Origin: Betaproteobacteria bacterium
GTDB lineage: Bacteria; Pseudomonadota; Gammaproteobacteria; Burkholderiales; Casimicrobiaceae
Direction: 5' to 3'
DNA: 64,000 nucleotides
Assembly: GCA_016861105.1 (NCBI GenBank)
Contig: BOKS01000001.1
Coordinates: 248,001-312,000 of the forward strand
Shown here: piece by piece, positions 40,214 through 48,778 of the stretch
How the letters are laid out: each line of letters begins with the position of its first letter
Position numbering within the stretch: position 1 is the first letter of the stretch
The notes under the pieces: generated by a model
Told to the model about the DNA's origin: nothing
Database searches by the model: none
The model's input: only the letters and a program-made list of their open reading frames with translations
Program-made: the position numbers and the translations under genes

Positions 40214-41920
40214 ATGCCCGACGACCACACGCTTCCTGCGGCGATCCGCACGGCGACCGCCGTCACCGGCGGCACGTACGAGTTGCCGGTGTATCCGTTC
40301 GTCGAGCCGGCCGAGTTGCGCGGCGAACGGCTGCGGCATCCGGTCGTGATCGTCGGCGCGGGGCTGACGGGACTCACCGCCGCCTGCGACTGCGCGCTGC
40401 GCGGCATCCCCGCGGTCGTGCTCGACGAGGACGACACGGTCGGCGTGCGCGGCGCCGCCAGCCGCGGCATCTGCTACGCGCAGAAGAGCCTGGAGATCTA
40501 CAAGCGGCTCGGCATCCACGACCGCATGCTCGCCAAGGGCATCCAATGGTCGGTCGGCCGCACCTTCGCGGGCAGCGACGAGGTCTACTCGTTCGACCTG
40601 AAGAAGATGCAGACGCACAGCGTCTCCGAACAGCCGCCCTTCATCAACCTGCAGCAGTTCTATCTGGAGTGGTTCCTGGTCGAGCGCATCTACGAACTGG
40701 GGCTGGTCGAGCTGCGCTGGAAGAACCGACTCATCGAGATCGCGCCGAACGAGGATCACGTCGTGCTGACCGTCGTCACGCCGAGCGGCCCGTACACGCT
40801 GGAGGCGAGCTGGGTGATCGACTGCTGCGGCGCGCACAGCGTGATCCGCGACAAGCTCGGCGTGCACGCCACCGGCAGCAAGATCCCCGACCGCTGGTGC
40901 ATCTCAGACGTGCGCTTCGAGCGCGAGCCGCCGGCCGAACGCTGGACGTGGATCGAAGCGCCGTTCAACGAGAACCGAGCGGTCTGGCAGCATCTGATGG
41001 CCGACCGCGTCTGGCGGCTCGACTACCAGATGCCCGCCGACGCGGACCCCGAGGCGATCTCGCGTCCCGAGGTCGTCGCCGACCGGCTGCGCCGGCAGTT
41101 CGGCCCCGACGTGAAGTACGAGCTGGTCTGGGTCGGACCGTACGCGTACCGCAGCCTGTGCCTCGACACCTTCCGCGTCGGCCGCGTGCTGTTCGCCGGC
41201 GACGCTGCGCACGTGATGAGTCCGTTCGGCGCGCGCGGCGGCAACAGCGGCATCCAGGACGCCGACAATCTCGTCTGGAAGCTCGCGCTGGTGCTCGAAG
41301 GCAAGGCGTCCGAGCGGCTGCTCGACAGCTACGCGGTCGAGCGCCGCCAGGCCGCGCTCGACAACATCCGCATCACCAACCGCACGACGCGCTTTCTTTC
41401 GCCGCCGACGCGCGTCGAGAAGCGCTTCCGCGACGCGGTCATTTCGCTCGCGCGCGAGTTCGCCTTCGCGCGCGCCTTCGTCAACACCGGCAGGCTGTCG
41501 TCGCCGTCGCGCTACGCCGATTCGCCGATCGCCGCCGGCGAACACGCGGGCGTGCACGTGCAGAACGTCGCGCTCACCTTGCCCAATGGCGCGCGCGGCG
41601 ATCTGGTCGAGCTGCTGCAGTGGTGCGACCACGCGGTGCTCGGTTTTCTCTACGTCGATCTGGACGGGTACGTGGCGCGCGAACTCGAGGGGCTCGAGGA
41701 GCGCTATCCGGTCCGCTTCCTGTGCGTGCAGAGCGAGGAGGGACGGACCTGCACGTTCCCGACCGTGATCGACGACGAAGGCAAGCTCACCGCGCAACTG
41801 CACGCCGCACCCGGCGCGGTCGCGCTGGTGCGCCCCGACCTGTACCTCGCGGGCACGCTCGACGAGCCGTCGGCCGCCGACATCGAGCGCGCGCTGCGCA
41901 AACTCCTGGCGATCGAATGA
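40214..41920 (+). CDS. FAD-dependent aromatic monooxygenase
   Basis: 568-aa flavoprotein hydroxylase of the PHBH/MhpA group. VVIVGAGLTGLTAACDCALRG is the FAD ADP-binding loop, VIDCCGAHSVIRDKLG the DG-type motif region, and GRVLFAGDAAHVMSPFGARG the second FAD motif (GD). The last ~150 residues form the thioredoxin-like C-terminal domain found in phenol/3-hydroxyphenylpropionate-type hydroxylases. ATG 40214 after ACACGAG. The next gene overlaps its stop and encodes DUF2783, a usual companion of this subgroup. Confidence 0.92.
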   Translation: MPDDHTLPAAIRTATAVTGGTYELPVYPFVEPAELRGERLRHPVVIVGAGLTGLTAACDCALRGIPAVVLDEDDTVGVRGAASRGICYAQKSLEIYKRLGIHDRMLAKGIQWSVGRTFAGSDEVYSFDLKKMQTHSVSEQPPFINLQQFYLEWFLVERIYELGLVELRWKNRLIEIAPNEDHVVLTVVTPSGPYTLEASWVIDCCGAHSVIRDKLGVHATGSKIPDRWCISDVRFEREPPAERWTWIEAPFNENRAVWQHLMADRVWRLDYQMPADADPEAISRPEVVADRLRRQFGPDVKYELVWVGPYAYRSLCLDTFRVGRVLFAGDAAHVMSPFGARGGNSGIQDADNLVWKLALVLEGKASERLLDSYAVERRQAALDNIRITNRTTRFLSPPTRVEKRFRDAVISLAREFAFARAFVNTGRLSSPSRYADSPIAAGEHAGVHVQNVALTLPNGARGDLVELLQWCDHAVLGFLYVDLDGYVARELEGLEERYPVRFLCVQSEEGRTCTFPTVIDDEGKLTAQLHAAPGAVALVRPDLYLAGTLDEPSAADIERALRKLLAIE

Positions 41921-42129
41921 AGACGACCTTGCAGACCCAACCGAAAATCGCCGACCCCGACGGCTTCTACGAGAAGCTGCTCGACGCGCACCGCGGGCTC
42001 ACCGACGAGCAGTGCGCGCAGCTCGACGCACGGCTGATCCTGCTGCTCGCCCACCAGGTGGGCGACGACCGCGTGCTCGCCGAGTGCATCGAAGCGGCGG
42101 CGCGGCCGTTCGCCGAGGCGGCGCGATGA
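41917..42129 (+). CDS. DUF2783 small protein
   Basis: 70-aa helical protein (ADPDGFYEKLLDAHRGLTDE then QCAQLDARLILLLAHQVGD) of the DUF2783 family, which regularly sits beside FAD monooxygenases of this type. ATG overlaps the monooxygenase stop by 4 bp, and its own stop overlaps the next gene in the same way, so it is surely translated. Possibly a small subunit or assembly partner; function not established. Confidence 0.88.
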   Translation: MKTTLQTQPKIADPDGFYEKLLDAHRGLTDEQCAQLDARLILLLAHQVGDDRVLAECIEAAARPFAEAAR

Positions 42130-43013
42130 GCACGACGGTCGCCTTCATCGGGCTGGGCGCGATGGGCAGTGCGATGGCGCAGCATCTGCTCGCCGCCGGC
42201 CATCGACTGCGTGTGTACGCGCGCCGCGCCGAGGCGATGCAGCCCTTCGTCGCGCAGGGCGCGACCGCGTGCGCGTCGCCGGCCGAGGCCGCGCGCGGCG
42301 CGCAGTTCGTCTTCACCAACGTCACCGCGACCGCCGACGTCGAGCAGGTGTTGTTGGGCGCCAACGGCGTGATCGAAACGGCCGCGCCGGGAACGGTCGT
42401 GATCGACCACAGCACGATCTCGGCGCTCGCCACACGCGCGATCGCGGCGAAGCTCGCCGAAAAGGGCATCGAGATGCTCGACTGCCCGGTGTCGGGCGGC
42501 GTCAAGGGCGCGCAGGCGGCCACGCTGTCGATCATGGTCGGCGGCAAGACCGAGGTGCTGGAACGCGCGCGGCCGCTGCTCGCAAAGCTCGGCGCGACGA
42601 TCACGCACATCGGCGATCACGGCGCGGGGCAGGTCGCCAAGGCGTGCAACCAGATCGTGCAGGTGGTCAACATCGAGGGCATCGCCGAGGCGATGCTATT
42701 CGCGCGCGCCAACGGCGTCGACTGCGCGACGGTGCTACGCGCGCTGCAGGCGGGTTTCGCCGGCAGCAGGATGCTGGATCTGATGGGCCCCAAGATGGCC
42801 GGCCGCGACTTCGCCGCCGGCATCGAGGCGCGGCTGCACCAGAAGGACTACGGGCTGATCGTCGAGATGGCGCGCGAAGCGGGCTTGGCGATGCCCGCCG
42901 TCGCGATCGTCGCGCAGCAGCTCAATGCGCTCGTCGGCCAGGGCTGGGGCAGGGAGGACACCAGCGCCTTGTTGAAGGTGCTGGAGGCGGCGAACGGGCG
43001 AGGTTCGGATTGA
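42126..43013 (+). CDS. 3-hydroxyisobutyrate dehydrogenase-family oxidoreductase
   Basis: 295-aa beta-hydroxyacid dehydrogenase (HIBADH/tartronate semialdehyde reductase superfamily). Visible: VAFIGLGAMGSAMAQHLL (NAD(P) loop), DCPVSGGVKGAQAATLSIMVGG (substrate loop), and GAGQVAKACNQ with the catalytic Lys. Last gene of the operon begun at 38524; the TGA stop lies within the first heptamer of the repeat at 43006. It would oxidise or reduce a short hydroxy-acid product of the pathway. Confidence 0.92.
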   Translation: MSTTVAFIGLGAMGSAMAQHLLAAGHRLRVYARRAEAMQPFVAQGATACASPAEAARGAQFVFTNVTATADVEQVLLGANGVIETAAPGTVVIDHSTISALATRAIAAKLAEKGIEMLDCPVSGGVKGAQAATLSIMVGGKTEVLERARPLLAKLGATITHIGDHGAGQVAKACNQIVQVVNIEGIAEAMLFARANGVDCATVLRALQAGFAGSRMLDLMGPKMAGRDFAAGIEARLHQKDYGLIVEMAREAGLAMPAVAIVAQQLNALVGQGWGREDTSALLKVLEAANGRGSD

Positions 43014-43161
43014 GGATTGCGGATTGCGCGGATTCACCACGCGTGCCGTTCCGAGTAGAGCGGGAAACCTCAACCTTCAAAAGCTGAGACTTCTCTCCGC
43101 ACAGCGGCCCGGACTGATCACAGTCTGCAAAGCGCAATCCGCCATCCGCGATCCGCAATCC
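43006..43161. repeat. Inverted GGATTGC-heptamer repeat between convergent genes
   Basis: Left arm 43006-43034 (CGGATTG, AGGATTG, CGGATTG, CGCGGATT) contains the TGA stop of the preceding gene; right arm 43133-43161 (CGCAATCC, GCCATCC, GCGATCC, GCAATCC) runs into the TAG stop of the minus-strand gene. About 98 bp of unique sequence lie between the arms, with no gene. Confidence 0.85.
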
Positions 43162-43877
43162 TAGAACCTGAACCCCAGCTTCGCGCCGACGGTCGTGGTG
43201 CCGCCGGTGCTGTCGGCCTCGAACGCGAGGTTGGCGAGGCCGAAGTTCACGTTGACGCCGCCGAACACCTTGGTCTGCGTGAAGTCCTCGCCGCGCAGGC
43301 CGGGCACACCTTTCGGCGTGCTCTTGATCCACACCTGACCAATGCCGCCGTATGGCGTGATGTTCGCGAAGCCCTTCGAGATCGAGATGTCGAGGCTCTT
43401 CGTGTCGAAGTCGAGCTGATCGACGCCCGTGAGCCGCGTCAGCGTGCCGCGGATCGCCACGGCCGGCGTCAGCGTGCTGCCCGGCAGGATCGCCCAGCGC
43501 AGTTCGCCGCCCGTGTAGCGGATGTTGGTCCCCGGCACCTGCGAGAACGCCACGCCCACGTCGAGGTTCAGCGGCAGCCCCTTGTGCAGGCGCAGCGTCG
43601 GCACCGGCAGCACCGAAGGCACGTCGGAGCCGGAGCTGGCCTTCTTCAGGATCGCGTCGTTCTTCAGCTTCGTGCCGGTCACCGCGACGCCGAGGTCGAA
43701 GCCGGTGATGCCGAGCGCTTCCGACGGGATCAGCGGCTTGAACGACAGCGCGGCGCCGAGGTCTTCCGACAGCAGGCGGAATTCGTTCTGCGACAGAAGC
43801 TGGATCGAATTGATGTCTGCGGCGAACGCGGGCGCGGCGGCGGCGATCAGCGCAGCGGCGGCGAGGCGGCGTTTCAT
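43161..43877 (-). CDS. Outer-membrane beta-barrel-like protein
   Basis: 238-aa protein with a clear signal peptide (MKRRLAAAALIAAAAPAFAA) and a mature part made of alternating amphipathic strands ending in a C-terminal Phe preceded by GAKLGFRF, the typical end of barrel proteins recognised by BamA. Substrate or partner unknown. Monocistronic on the minus strand; its stop codon overlaps the heptamer repeat. ATG 43877. Confidence 0.78.
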   Translation of the reverse strand: MKRRLAAAALIAAAAPAFAADINSIQLLSQNEFRLLSEDLGAALSFKPLIPSEALGITGFDLGVAVTGTKLKNDAILKKASSGSDVPSVLPVPTLRLHKGLPLNLDVGVAFSQVPGTNIRYTGGELRWAILPGSTLTPAVAIRGTLTRLTGVDQLDFDTKSLDISISKGFANITPYGGIGQVWIKSTPKGVPGLRGEDFTQTKVFGGVNVNFGLANLAFEADSTGGTTTVGAKLGFRF

Positions 43878-43983
43878 GGGATCGAGACTCCGTTCTTCGT
43901 TGGACGCGACGCGAAGTATCGGGCCGCGAGCCCCCGTCCGCGGCCGCATCGATCACGCATCCTGGCGAAGCCGTCGGTCTGAC

Positions 43984-44841
43984 TCAGGTTTCGACGCGCC
44001 GGCGCACCAACTCGATCGCCGCGTCAAAGAGCGGGCTCGCGGGATTGGCCAGCTCGTCGCACACGGTGAGGTGGTTGCAGCCGGGCATCGGCACGTCGCG
44101 CACGAAGTTCTGCGGCCAGCGCTTGCCGATCAGCGCGTTCTGCCGGCGGAACTCGCTGGACTCGAGCGCGCCGACCGCCGTATACAGCGGCGCCCGCGTG
44201 GCCGGCGGCATGTACGCCGGCGAAAGCCTGCGTGCGCGCCGCACGTCGAGCTTCAGATCGACGTTGACGAAAGGTGCGTGCACCAGCGGCTCGAGGTCGT
44301 ACAGCCCGCTGATCGCGAGCCCCCCTTTGACCAGGTTGCGCGGCAGGTCCGGCGCGTAGACATCCCACAGCGCGGCCATCGTCATCGCGGTCAGATGGCC
44401 GCCGGCGGAGTGCCCCGACACGTAGATGCGTTCTGGATCGAAGCCGTAGCGGTCGGCGTTGCGGTACAGCCAGGCGAGCGCCCGCAGCGTCTGGCGCACG
44501 ATGTCTTCCAGCGCGGTCTTCGGCGCGAGCCCGTAGTTCAGCAGCGCGACCGCGATGCCGTGATTCACGAGCGGCGGCGCGATCCACGAGAAGTCCGACT
44601 TGTCGAGCGAACGCCAGTAGCCGCCGTGGATGAACACGAACAGCGGCGCGTTGTCGCTGCGCGCGGGAAACAGGTCGAGCTTCTCCGCGCTCGACTCCCC
44701 GTAAGGGAGGTCGACGAGGCAGGCGCGCAGCCGCCGCGTGGCCGCGGCCTGCTCGGCCCAGCGCGCGAAGATCTGCGGATGATCGGGGATGGCGGCGCGC
44801 GCGTTGTACTCGCGCTCGCAGAATTCGACCGTGTAGTTCAT
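43984..44841 (-). CDS. Alpha/beta hydrolase (kynurenine-formamidase/BD-FAE type)
   Basis: 285-aa serine hydrolase. Oxyanion-hole motif FVFIHGGYWRSLDKS, nucleophile elbow ISVSGHSAGGHLTAM-like (YVSGHSAGGHL), and a C-terminal GCNHLTVCDEL with the likely catalytic His. The HGGYW motif is typical of arylformamidase-like and carbamoyl/ester hydrolases. ATG 44841 is preferred; a longer frame adds nine residues. It ends 107 bp from the barrel gene start on the same strand; joint transcription is possible. Confidence 0.87.
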   Translation of the reverse strand: MNYTVEFCEREYNARAAIPDHPQIFARWAEQAAATRRLRACLVDLPYGESSAEKLDLFPARSDNAPLFVFIHGGYWRSLDKSDFSWIAPPLVNHGIAVALLNYGLAPKTALEDIVRQTLRALAWLYRNADRYGFDPERIYVSGHSAGGHLTAMTMAALWDVYAPDLPRNLVKGGLAISGLYDLEPLVHAPFVNVDLKLDVRRARRLSPAYMPPATRAPLYTAVGALESSEFRRQNALIGKRWPQNFVRDVPMPGCNHLTVCDELANPASPLFDAAIELVRRRVET

Positions 44842-44945
44842 CTTGGTTTCGGTGGGCAGACGGCGCAAAACGCGGCAAGTCTACCGGCCGCCGCCCCCGC
44901 AACTTGAAGGCCGCGCGCGCGGCAAGTACAATTCGCGGCCTCTTC

Positions 44946-45021
<76 letters not shown>

Positions 45022-45028
45022 TCTGCCC

Positions 45029-45061
45029 AAGCCCGCCTGACGTGAGTCGGCGGGCTTTTTT
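45029..45061 (+). terminator. Rho-independent terminator of tRNA-Ala
   Basis: AAGCCCGCC and GGCGGGCTT arms around a short loop (TGACGTGAGTC), followed by T6. Placed 8 bases after the tRNA. Confidence 0.92.
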
Positions 45062-45172
45062 GTGCGCACGATGCCCGGCTTCGGTCGGCGGTTGCTTACG
45101 GGCGCACTCGGGGATCGGGTCAAGCGACTGCTTCTGGCCGAGCGCAGGCATGAAACCGTGTGAGAGGCGGCG

Positions 45173-45207
45173 TTGACACGGCTGTATCGATTGGTACGAT
45201 CCGTGTG
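45173..45207 (+). promoter_or_regulatory. Promoter with overlapping palindromic operator for the Xre/RES pair
   Basis: TTGACA (45173-45178), 16-bp spacer, TACGAT (45195-45200): a good sigma-70 promoter. Overlapping it is a dyad, ACACGG...TATCGAT-TGG-TACGAT.CCGTGT (45176-45207), a likely site for autorepression by the antitoxin. Confidence 0.7.
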
Positions 45208-45245
45208 CCAATCAGAACACGCCTTGCCGACTGCCGGGAGAGCGT

Positions 45246-45650
45246 ATGTCAGCCGTTGTCCAGCGGGAAGCCCGAGTCGATCCGAGCACGCGCGAGGCGC
45301 GCGCGCGGCTGGCGGCGATGGTGATGCAGTTGCTGGACCACTGGCGGCTTACGGCCGCCGAGCAGGCCGAACTGCTGGGCCTGTCCAGCGGCAGCCGCTC
45401 CACGCTGGCGCGCTACCGCGCCGGCGAGCCGCTCGCCGACAGCCGCGATCTGCTCGATCGCGCCGGCCATCTGCTGGGCATCCACAAATCGCTGAGGCTG
45501 CTGTTTCCGCATGACCGCGACCTCGCCTACCGCTGGATGACGCAGCCGAACAGGCGCCTGGGCGCACGACCGGTGGATCTGGTGATCGAGCACGGCTTCG
45601 AAGGCCTGCTGGCGCTGCGCCGGTACCTCGACTTTCAGCGCGGGCAGTAG
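45246..45650 (+). CDS. Xre/MbcA/ParS-type antitoxin
   Basis: 134-aa antitoxin of the Xre-RES toxin-antitoxin class. N-terminal helix-turn-helix-like region (LTAAEQAELLGLSSGSRSTL), C-terminal MbcA/ParS/Xre toxin-binding domain (NRRLGARPVDLVIEHGFEGL then LALRRYLD). ATG 45246 with GGGAGA upstream. The toxin gene follows after 6 bp. It should both neutralise the toxin and repress the promoter at 45173. Confidence 0.93.
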   Translation: MSAVVQREARVDPSTREARARLAAMVMQLLDHWRLTAAEQAELLGLSSGSRSTLARYRAGEPLADSRDLLDRAGHLLGIHKSLRLLFPHDRDLAYRWMTQPNRRLGARPVDLVIEHGFEGLLALRRYLDFQRGQ

Positions 45651-45656
45651 CGGCCG

Positions 45657-46457
45657 ATGGCGACCCGCAAGCCCGGCCGGACCGCACGGCCGTCGGCTTC
45701 CAAGCCTGCTGCCGGAAGAGCACCAGCGACGGCCGCCGTGGCCGAAACCTGGCGGCCGGATCTATTCGACACCAATGTCGAAATGCACGGCGACCTGGTG
45801 CGCAACATCCCCGGCATCCGCGCAACGCAGAACCTGTTCGACGATCTGTCGAGCCGTCCGGCCGATTGGCAGATCGCCATTGCCGCCGAGGCCGCCGAAC
45901 GCATCCCGACGCCGGCGCCGTTGATCACGCGGCCGTTCGACTACGGCACGGTGATCACGTATTCGTTCGCGTCCGAGCACTGGCAGACGTCGCGCTTTTC
46001 GGATGCGACGCGCTACGGGGTGTGGTACGGCTCGCTGGAGATCGAAACCACCGTGTACGAGACTGCGTGGCACTGGAGCCGCTTCGTGCTCGACTCCTAC
46101 TCAGGCGAAGACCGCGAGATCGTGAGCGAGCGGCGCGTGTGCGACGTACGTTGCGACGCGCTGCTGATCGACTTGCGCGGCAAGGAGCGTATCCACCCCG
46201 GCCTGGTGAGCCGCAAGAGCTACGCGTTCTGCCAGCAGGTCGGGCGGTACGTGTACGAACAGGGCCTGAACGGGTTGCTGGTGAAGTCGGCCCGCTGCGA
46301 AGGCAGCAATGCGGCGATCTTCAAGGCCGAGCGGCTCTCGAACGTGCGCGACAGGACCTTTCTGACCTACCGCTTCAATCCAGCGCGCGATACGTTCGTC
46401 GTCGAGCGCACGCCCGGGCGGCGCTGGCTGTCGTTTGCGGCCGGTGCGCTCGGCTGA
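45657..46457 (+). CDS. RES-domain NAD+-degrading toxin
   Basis: 266-aa toxin; RES enzymes deplete NAD+ by phosphorolysis, stopping growth. The RES core is at residues ~75-245, with RFSDATRYGVWYGSLEIETTVYE (Arg, Tyr and Glu of the active site) and a late CEGSNAAIF (Ser). The first ~45 residues are a basic, Ala/Pro-rich extension not needed for the fold. Operon with the antitoxin, 225 bp downstream of tRNA-Ala. The 263-bp stretch after it (46458-46720) shows nothing recognisable. Confidence 0.93.
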   Translation: MATRKPGRTARPSASKPAAGRAPATAAVAETWRPDLFDTNVEMHGDLVRNIPGIRATQNLFDDLSSRPADWQIAIAAEAAERIPTPAPLITRPFDYGTVITYSFASEHWQTSRFSDATRYGVWYGSLEIETTVYETAWHWSRFVLDSYSGEDREIVSERRVCDVRCDALLIDLRGKERIHPGLVSRKSYAFCQQVGRYVYEQGLNGLLVKSARCEGSNAAIFKAERLSNVRDRTFLTYRFNPARDTFVVERTPGRRWLSFAAGALG

Positions 46458-46720
46458 TCACGGTCGCCGACTACAACAGCCGAACGCCGGGCCGCCGCCC
46501 GCGCGCGTGCCCCGATGTGTTCGGCCACGCTGCGGTCGACCGCGCCCTTATTCCCGGACCTGCACATCGACTCGATCAGCGTGAAGGCGCGGGATCTTCG
46601 GTAGCTCACGAGAATTCGGCGCGCGCAGTCGAAGGGCGATTCCCTCGACGCTCGCGACGGGCAGTTACAGTGCTGTTCGTTGCAACCATCCCGACCGTTT
46701 GCTCCCAGAGGAGGCGCAGC

Positions 46721-47113
46721 ATGGATCGATTCACCGGCGGATGCTTGTGCGGCAACGTCCGAATCGTGGCGTCCGGACGCCCGTACCGGGTCGGCCTTTG
46801 TCACTGTCTCGACTGCCGCAAGCATCACGGGGCCCTTTTTCACGCTTCCGCGGTGTTCCCTCAGGATGCGGTGGCGATCGACGGCGAAACACGCGACTAC
46901 CGCGGCCGGTTCTTCTGTCCCCGCTGCGGCTCCTCCGTTTTCGCACGCAGCGCAGACGAAGTCGAAGTGAACCTGGGATCGCTCGACGCCCCTGACCAGT
47001 TGATGCCCACCTACGAAAGCTGGATCGTCCGTCGCGAGTCCTGGTTACCGCCGTTTCCGCTCAAGAGACGGTACGAGCGCGATCGTGACGCGACGGGTCG
47101 CTTCGAGGAGTAG
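46721..47113 (+). CDS. GFA/CENP-V family zinc protein
   Basis: 130-aa protein with the GFA zinc ligands: GGCLCGNVRI, GLCHCLDCRKHHGALFHASA and FFCPRCGSSVF. Named after glutathione-dependent formaldehyde-activating enzyme, but most members have no proven activity. ATG 46721 follows a strong AGAGGAGG. Single gene with no evident partner. 47114-47295 holds nothing recognisable. Confidence 0.92.
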   Translation: MDRFTGGCLCGNVRIVASGRPYRVGLCHCLDCRKHHGALFHASAVFPQDAVAIDGETRDYRGRFFCPRCGSSVFARSADEVEVNLGSLDAPDQLMPTYESWIVRRESWLPPFPLKRRYERDRDATGRFEE

Positions 47114-47295
47114 GTCGCACGAACGGCGTGCTCGGTACCAACCCGTTCGCAGGCACGCGTCTGCTTCCACTCGTCGCCGTGGACCACTTCAAGATCGCCG
47201 GGCGGAGCCAGGCGACGGTCATCGAGGCGAGGATGCGCGCCATCACCGCCGCGGCAGGGCAATGCAGCGGTGAGCTGACGGACGATCGGCGCGGA

Positions 47296-47925
47296 TCAGC
47301 CAAGCGCGATCAACAGCAGTCCTGTGGCGGCGAGCGTCGCGGTCCAGGTGTGGTGCGCGGCCGCGCCGGCCGACAGGCGAGGGTGCAAGGCGATCCCGCG
47401 GCAGACGCCGGCGGCGATGACACGGGTCGCTGCAAGCATCGCGGCCGTGTGCACGACGACCGCAGCCAGCGCCGAGACCAGCGTGCCCGATCCCGTGATC
47501 GCGCGGATCGGACCATCGGCAAGGCACAGCGGCACGAGCGCTGGCACCAGCATCAGCCCGGCACCGTGCGCGGTGGCCATCAGGAAGGACAACAGCGCGA
47601 TGCTGACATGGCCGATCCGAGTGCTGATGGAGGTGACGTGCCCAGGGCCGCGCAGCCAGCGGTACGCCGCCGTGGCGACGAGCAGGGCGCCGGCCACATT
47701 CCGGGCCAGCGCGCGGTCGATCGACAGGCCCTGCGCCAGGACGCCAGCGACGAACGCGATCGATGCAGCGTGGCCTGCGGCAACAGGCCACAGGGCCCGC
47801 CGCATCTTCGCGATGTCGCGCGCGTGCACGCCACAGGCGGCGGCGAACATCCAGCCGTTCGCCGGGCTCAGTCCATGCAGGGCGCCGAGGCCGGCGATGG
47901 CGAGCCACGGCCACAGGTTCGCCAT
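47296..47925 (-). CDS. Six-helix membrane protein of unknown function
   Basis: 209 aa, almost entirely hydrophobic, about six helices. Conserved-looking motifs are GALHGLSPANGWMFAAACGV, VAAGHAASIAFV and MATAHGAGLMLVPAL: several membrane-embedded His residues, reminiscent of metal permeases such as the NicO group, but not enough for an assignment. ATG 47925. Same strand as the DUF899 gene 31 bp upstream, so likely in one transcript with it. Confidence 0.72.
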   Translation of the reverse strand: MANLWPWLAIAGLGALHGLSPANGWMFAAACGVHARDIAKMRRALWPVAAGHAASIAFVAGVLAQGLSIDRALARNVAGALLVATAAYRWLRGPGHVTSISTRIGHVSIALLSFLMATAHGAGLMLVPALVPLCLADGPIRAITGSGTLVSALAAVVVHTAAMLAATRVIAAGVCRGIALHPRLSAGAAAHHTWTATLAATGLLLIALG

Positions 47926-47956
47926 TGCCCGTACATCAGGATGAGGCCCGGCGCGC

Positions 47957-48778
47957 TCACACGTGCCTTGCGTGGCACGAGCCGGCCGCCTCTTTTGCGA
48001 CCGATTCCGGTTCGTAGCGGTCGTGGTGGCGCACCCATTCCATCGTGAAGCTCATGTTGTCTTCGTCGCGGCCCTTGGGTACGAGGTCCAGCAGGCTGTA
48101 CGTGCCCATCATCACTTCGACGCCGCGCCCATAGGTGGAGTAGGTGTGGAAGACCCCGCCCGCGTCGTCCTTGTAGAAGACGCTGATGCCGGGCAGTTCT
48201 TCATGCGGAAAGGGCCACCTGCCGTAGTTGTAGTCGACCTCGCCCTTGGCCACGTCCTCCGGCGTAAAGCTGACGCCGAAGTCGTAGTTGAAGTCGCTGC
48301 CATACGAAGACACCCACTTGAACTGCCAACCCATGCGCCGGCGAAAGCGCTCGATGTCGACGAGCGGCGCGCGCGAGACCGCCACGAACGTGACGTCACG
48401 ATGGGCCAGGTGAACGTTCATGCCGTCGACGTGGTCGGCCATGAAGGAGCAGCTTGGGCAACCCTGCCCCCATCCCGGACCGAGCATGAAGTGCTGCACC
48501 AGCAGTTGGCGGCGACCGTGGAACAGCTGGGCGAGCTTGCGCGACCCGTCCGGCGTGTCGAAGACATAGTTCTTGTCGATGCGTAGCCACGGCAGCGCGC
48601 GGCGCTCGCGCGCGATCTGGTCGCGCAGGCGCGTCAGCTCCTTCTCGCGCGCCAGCAGCTTCTTGCGCTCGGCAACCCATTGGTCCCTGGACACGACGGG
48701 ATGGTTCACGGTGCTCACTTCGGTGGCAGTGTTCATGGTGTGCTCCTTGGCTCGAAGAGCAGTTCGGGTTTCGGTCAT
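47957..48778 (-). CDS. DUF899 thioredoxin-like protein
   Basis: 273-aa protein of the DUF899 family, a thioredoxin-fold group. HPVVSRDQWVAERKKLLARE, PWLRIDKNYVFDTPDG and GWGQGCPSCSFMADHVDGM are family landmarks; CPSC takes the place of the thioredoxin active-site loop. The start at 48778 overlaps the previous stop (ATGA); a second ATG at 48736 has its own AAGGAG and would give 259 aa, closer to the usual family start. Precise role unknown. Part of a minus-strand row with the beta-propeller gene and a regulator. Confidence 0.9.
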   Translation of the reverse strand: MTETRTALRAKEHTMNTATEVSTVNHPVVSRDQWVAERKKLLAREKELTRLRDQIARERRALPWLRIDKNYVFDTPDGSRKLAQLFHGRRQLLVQHFMLGPGWGQGCPSCSFMADHVDGMNVHLAHRDVTFVAVSRAPLVDIERFRRRMGWQFKWVSSYGSDFNYDFGVSFTPEDVAKGEVDYNYGRWPFPHEELPGISVFYKDDAGGVFHTYSTYGRGVEVMMGTYSLLDLVPKGRDEDNMSFTMEWVRHHDRYEPESVAKEAAGSCHARHV

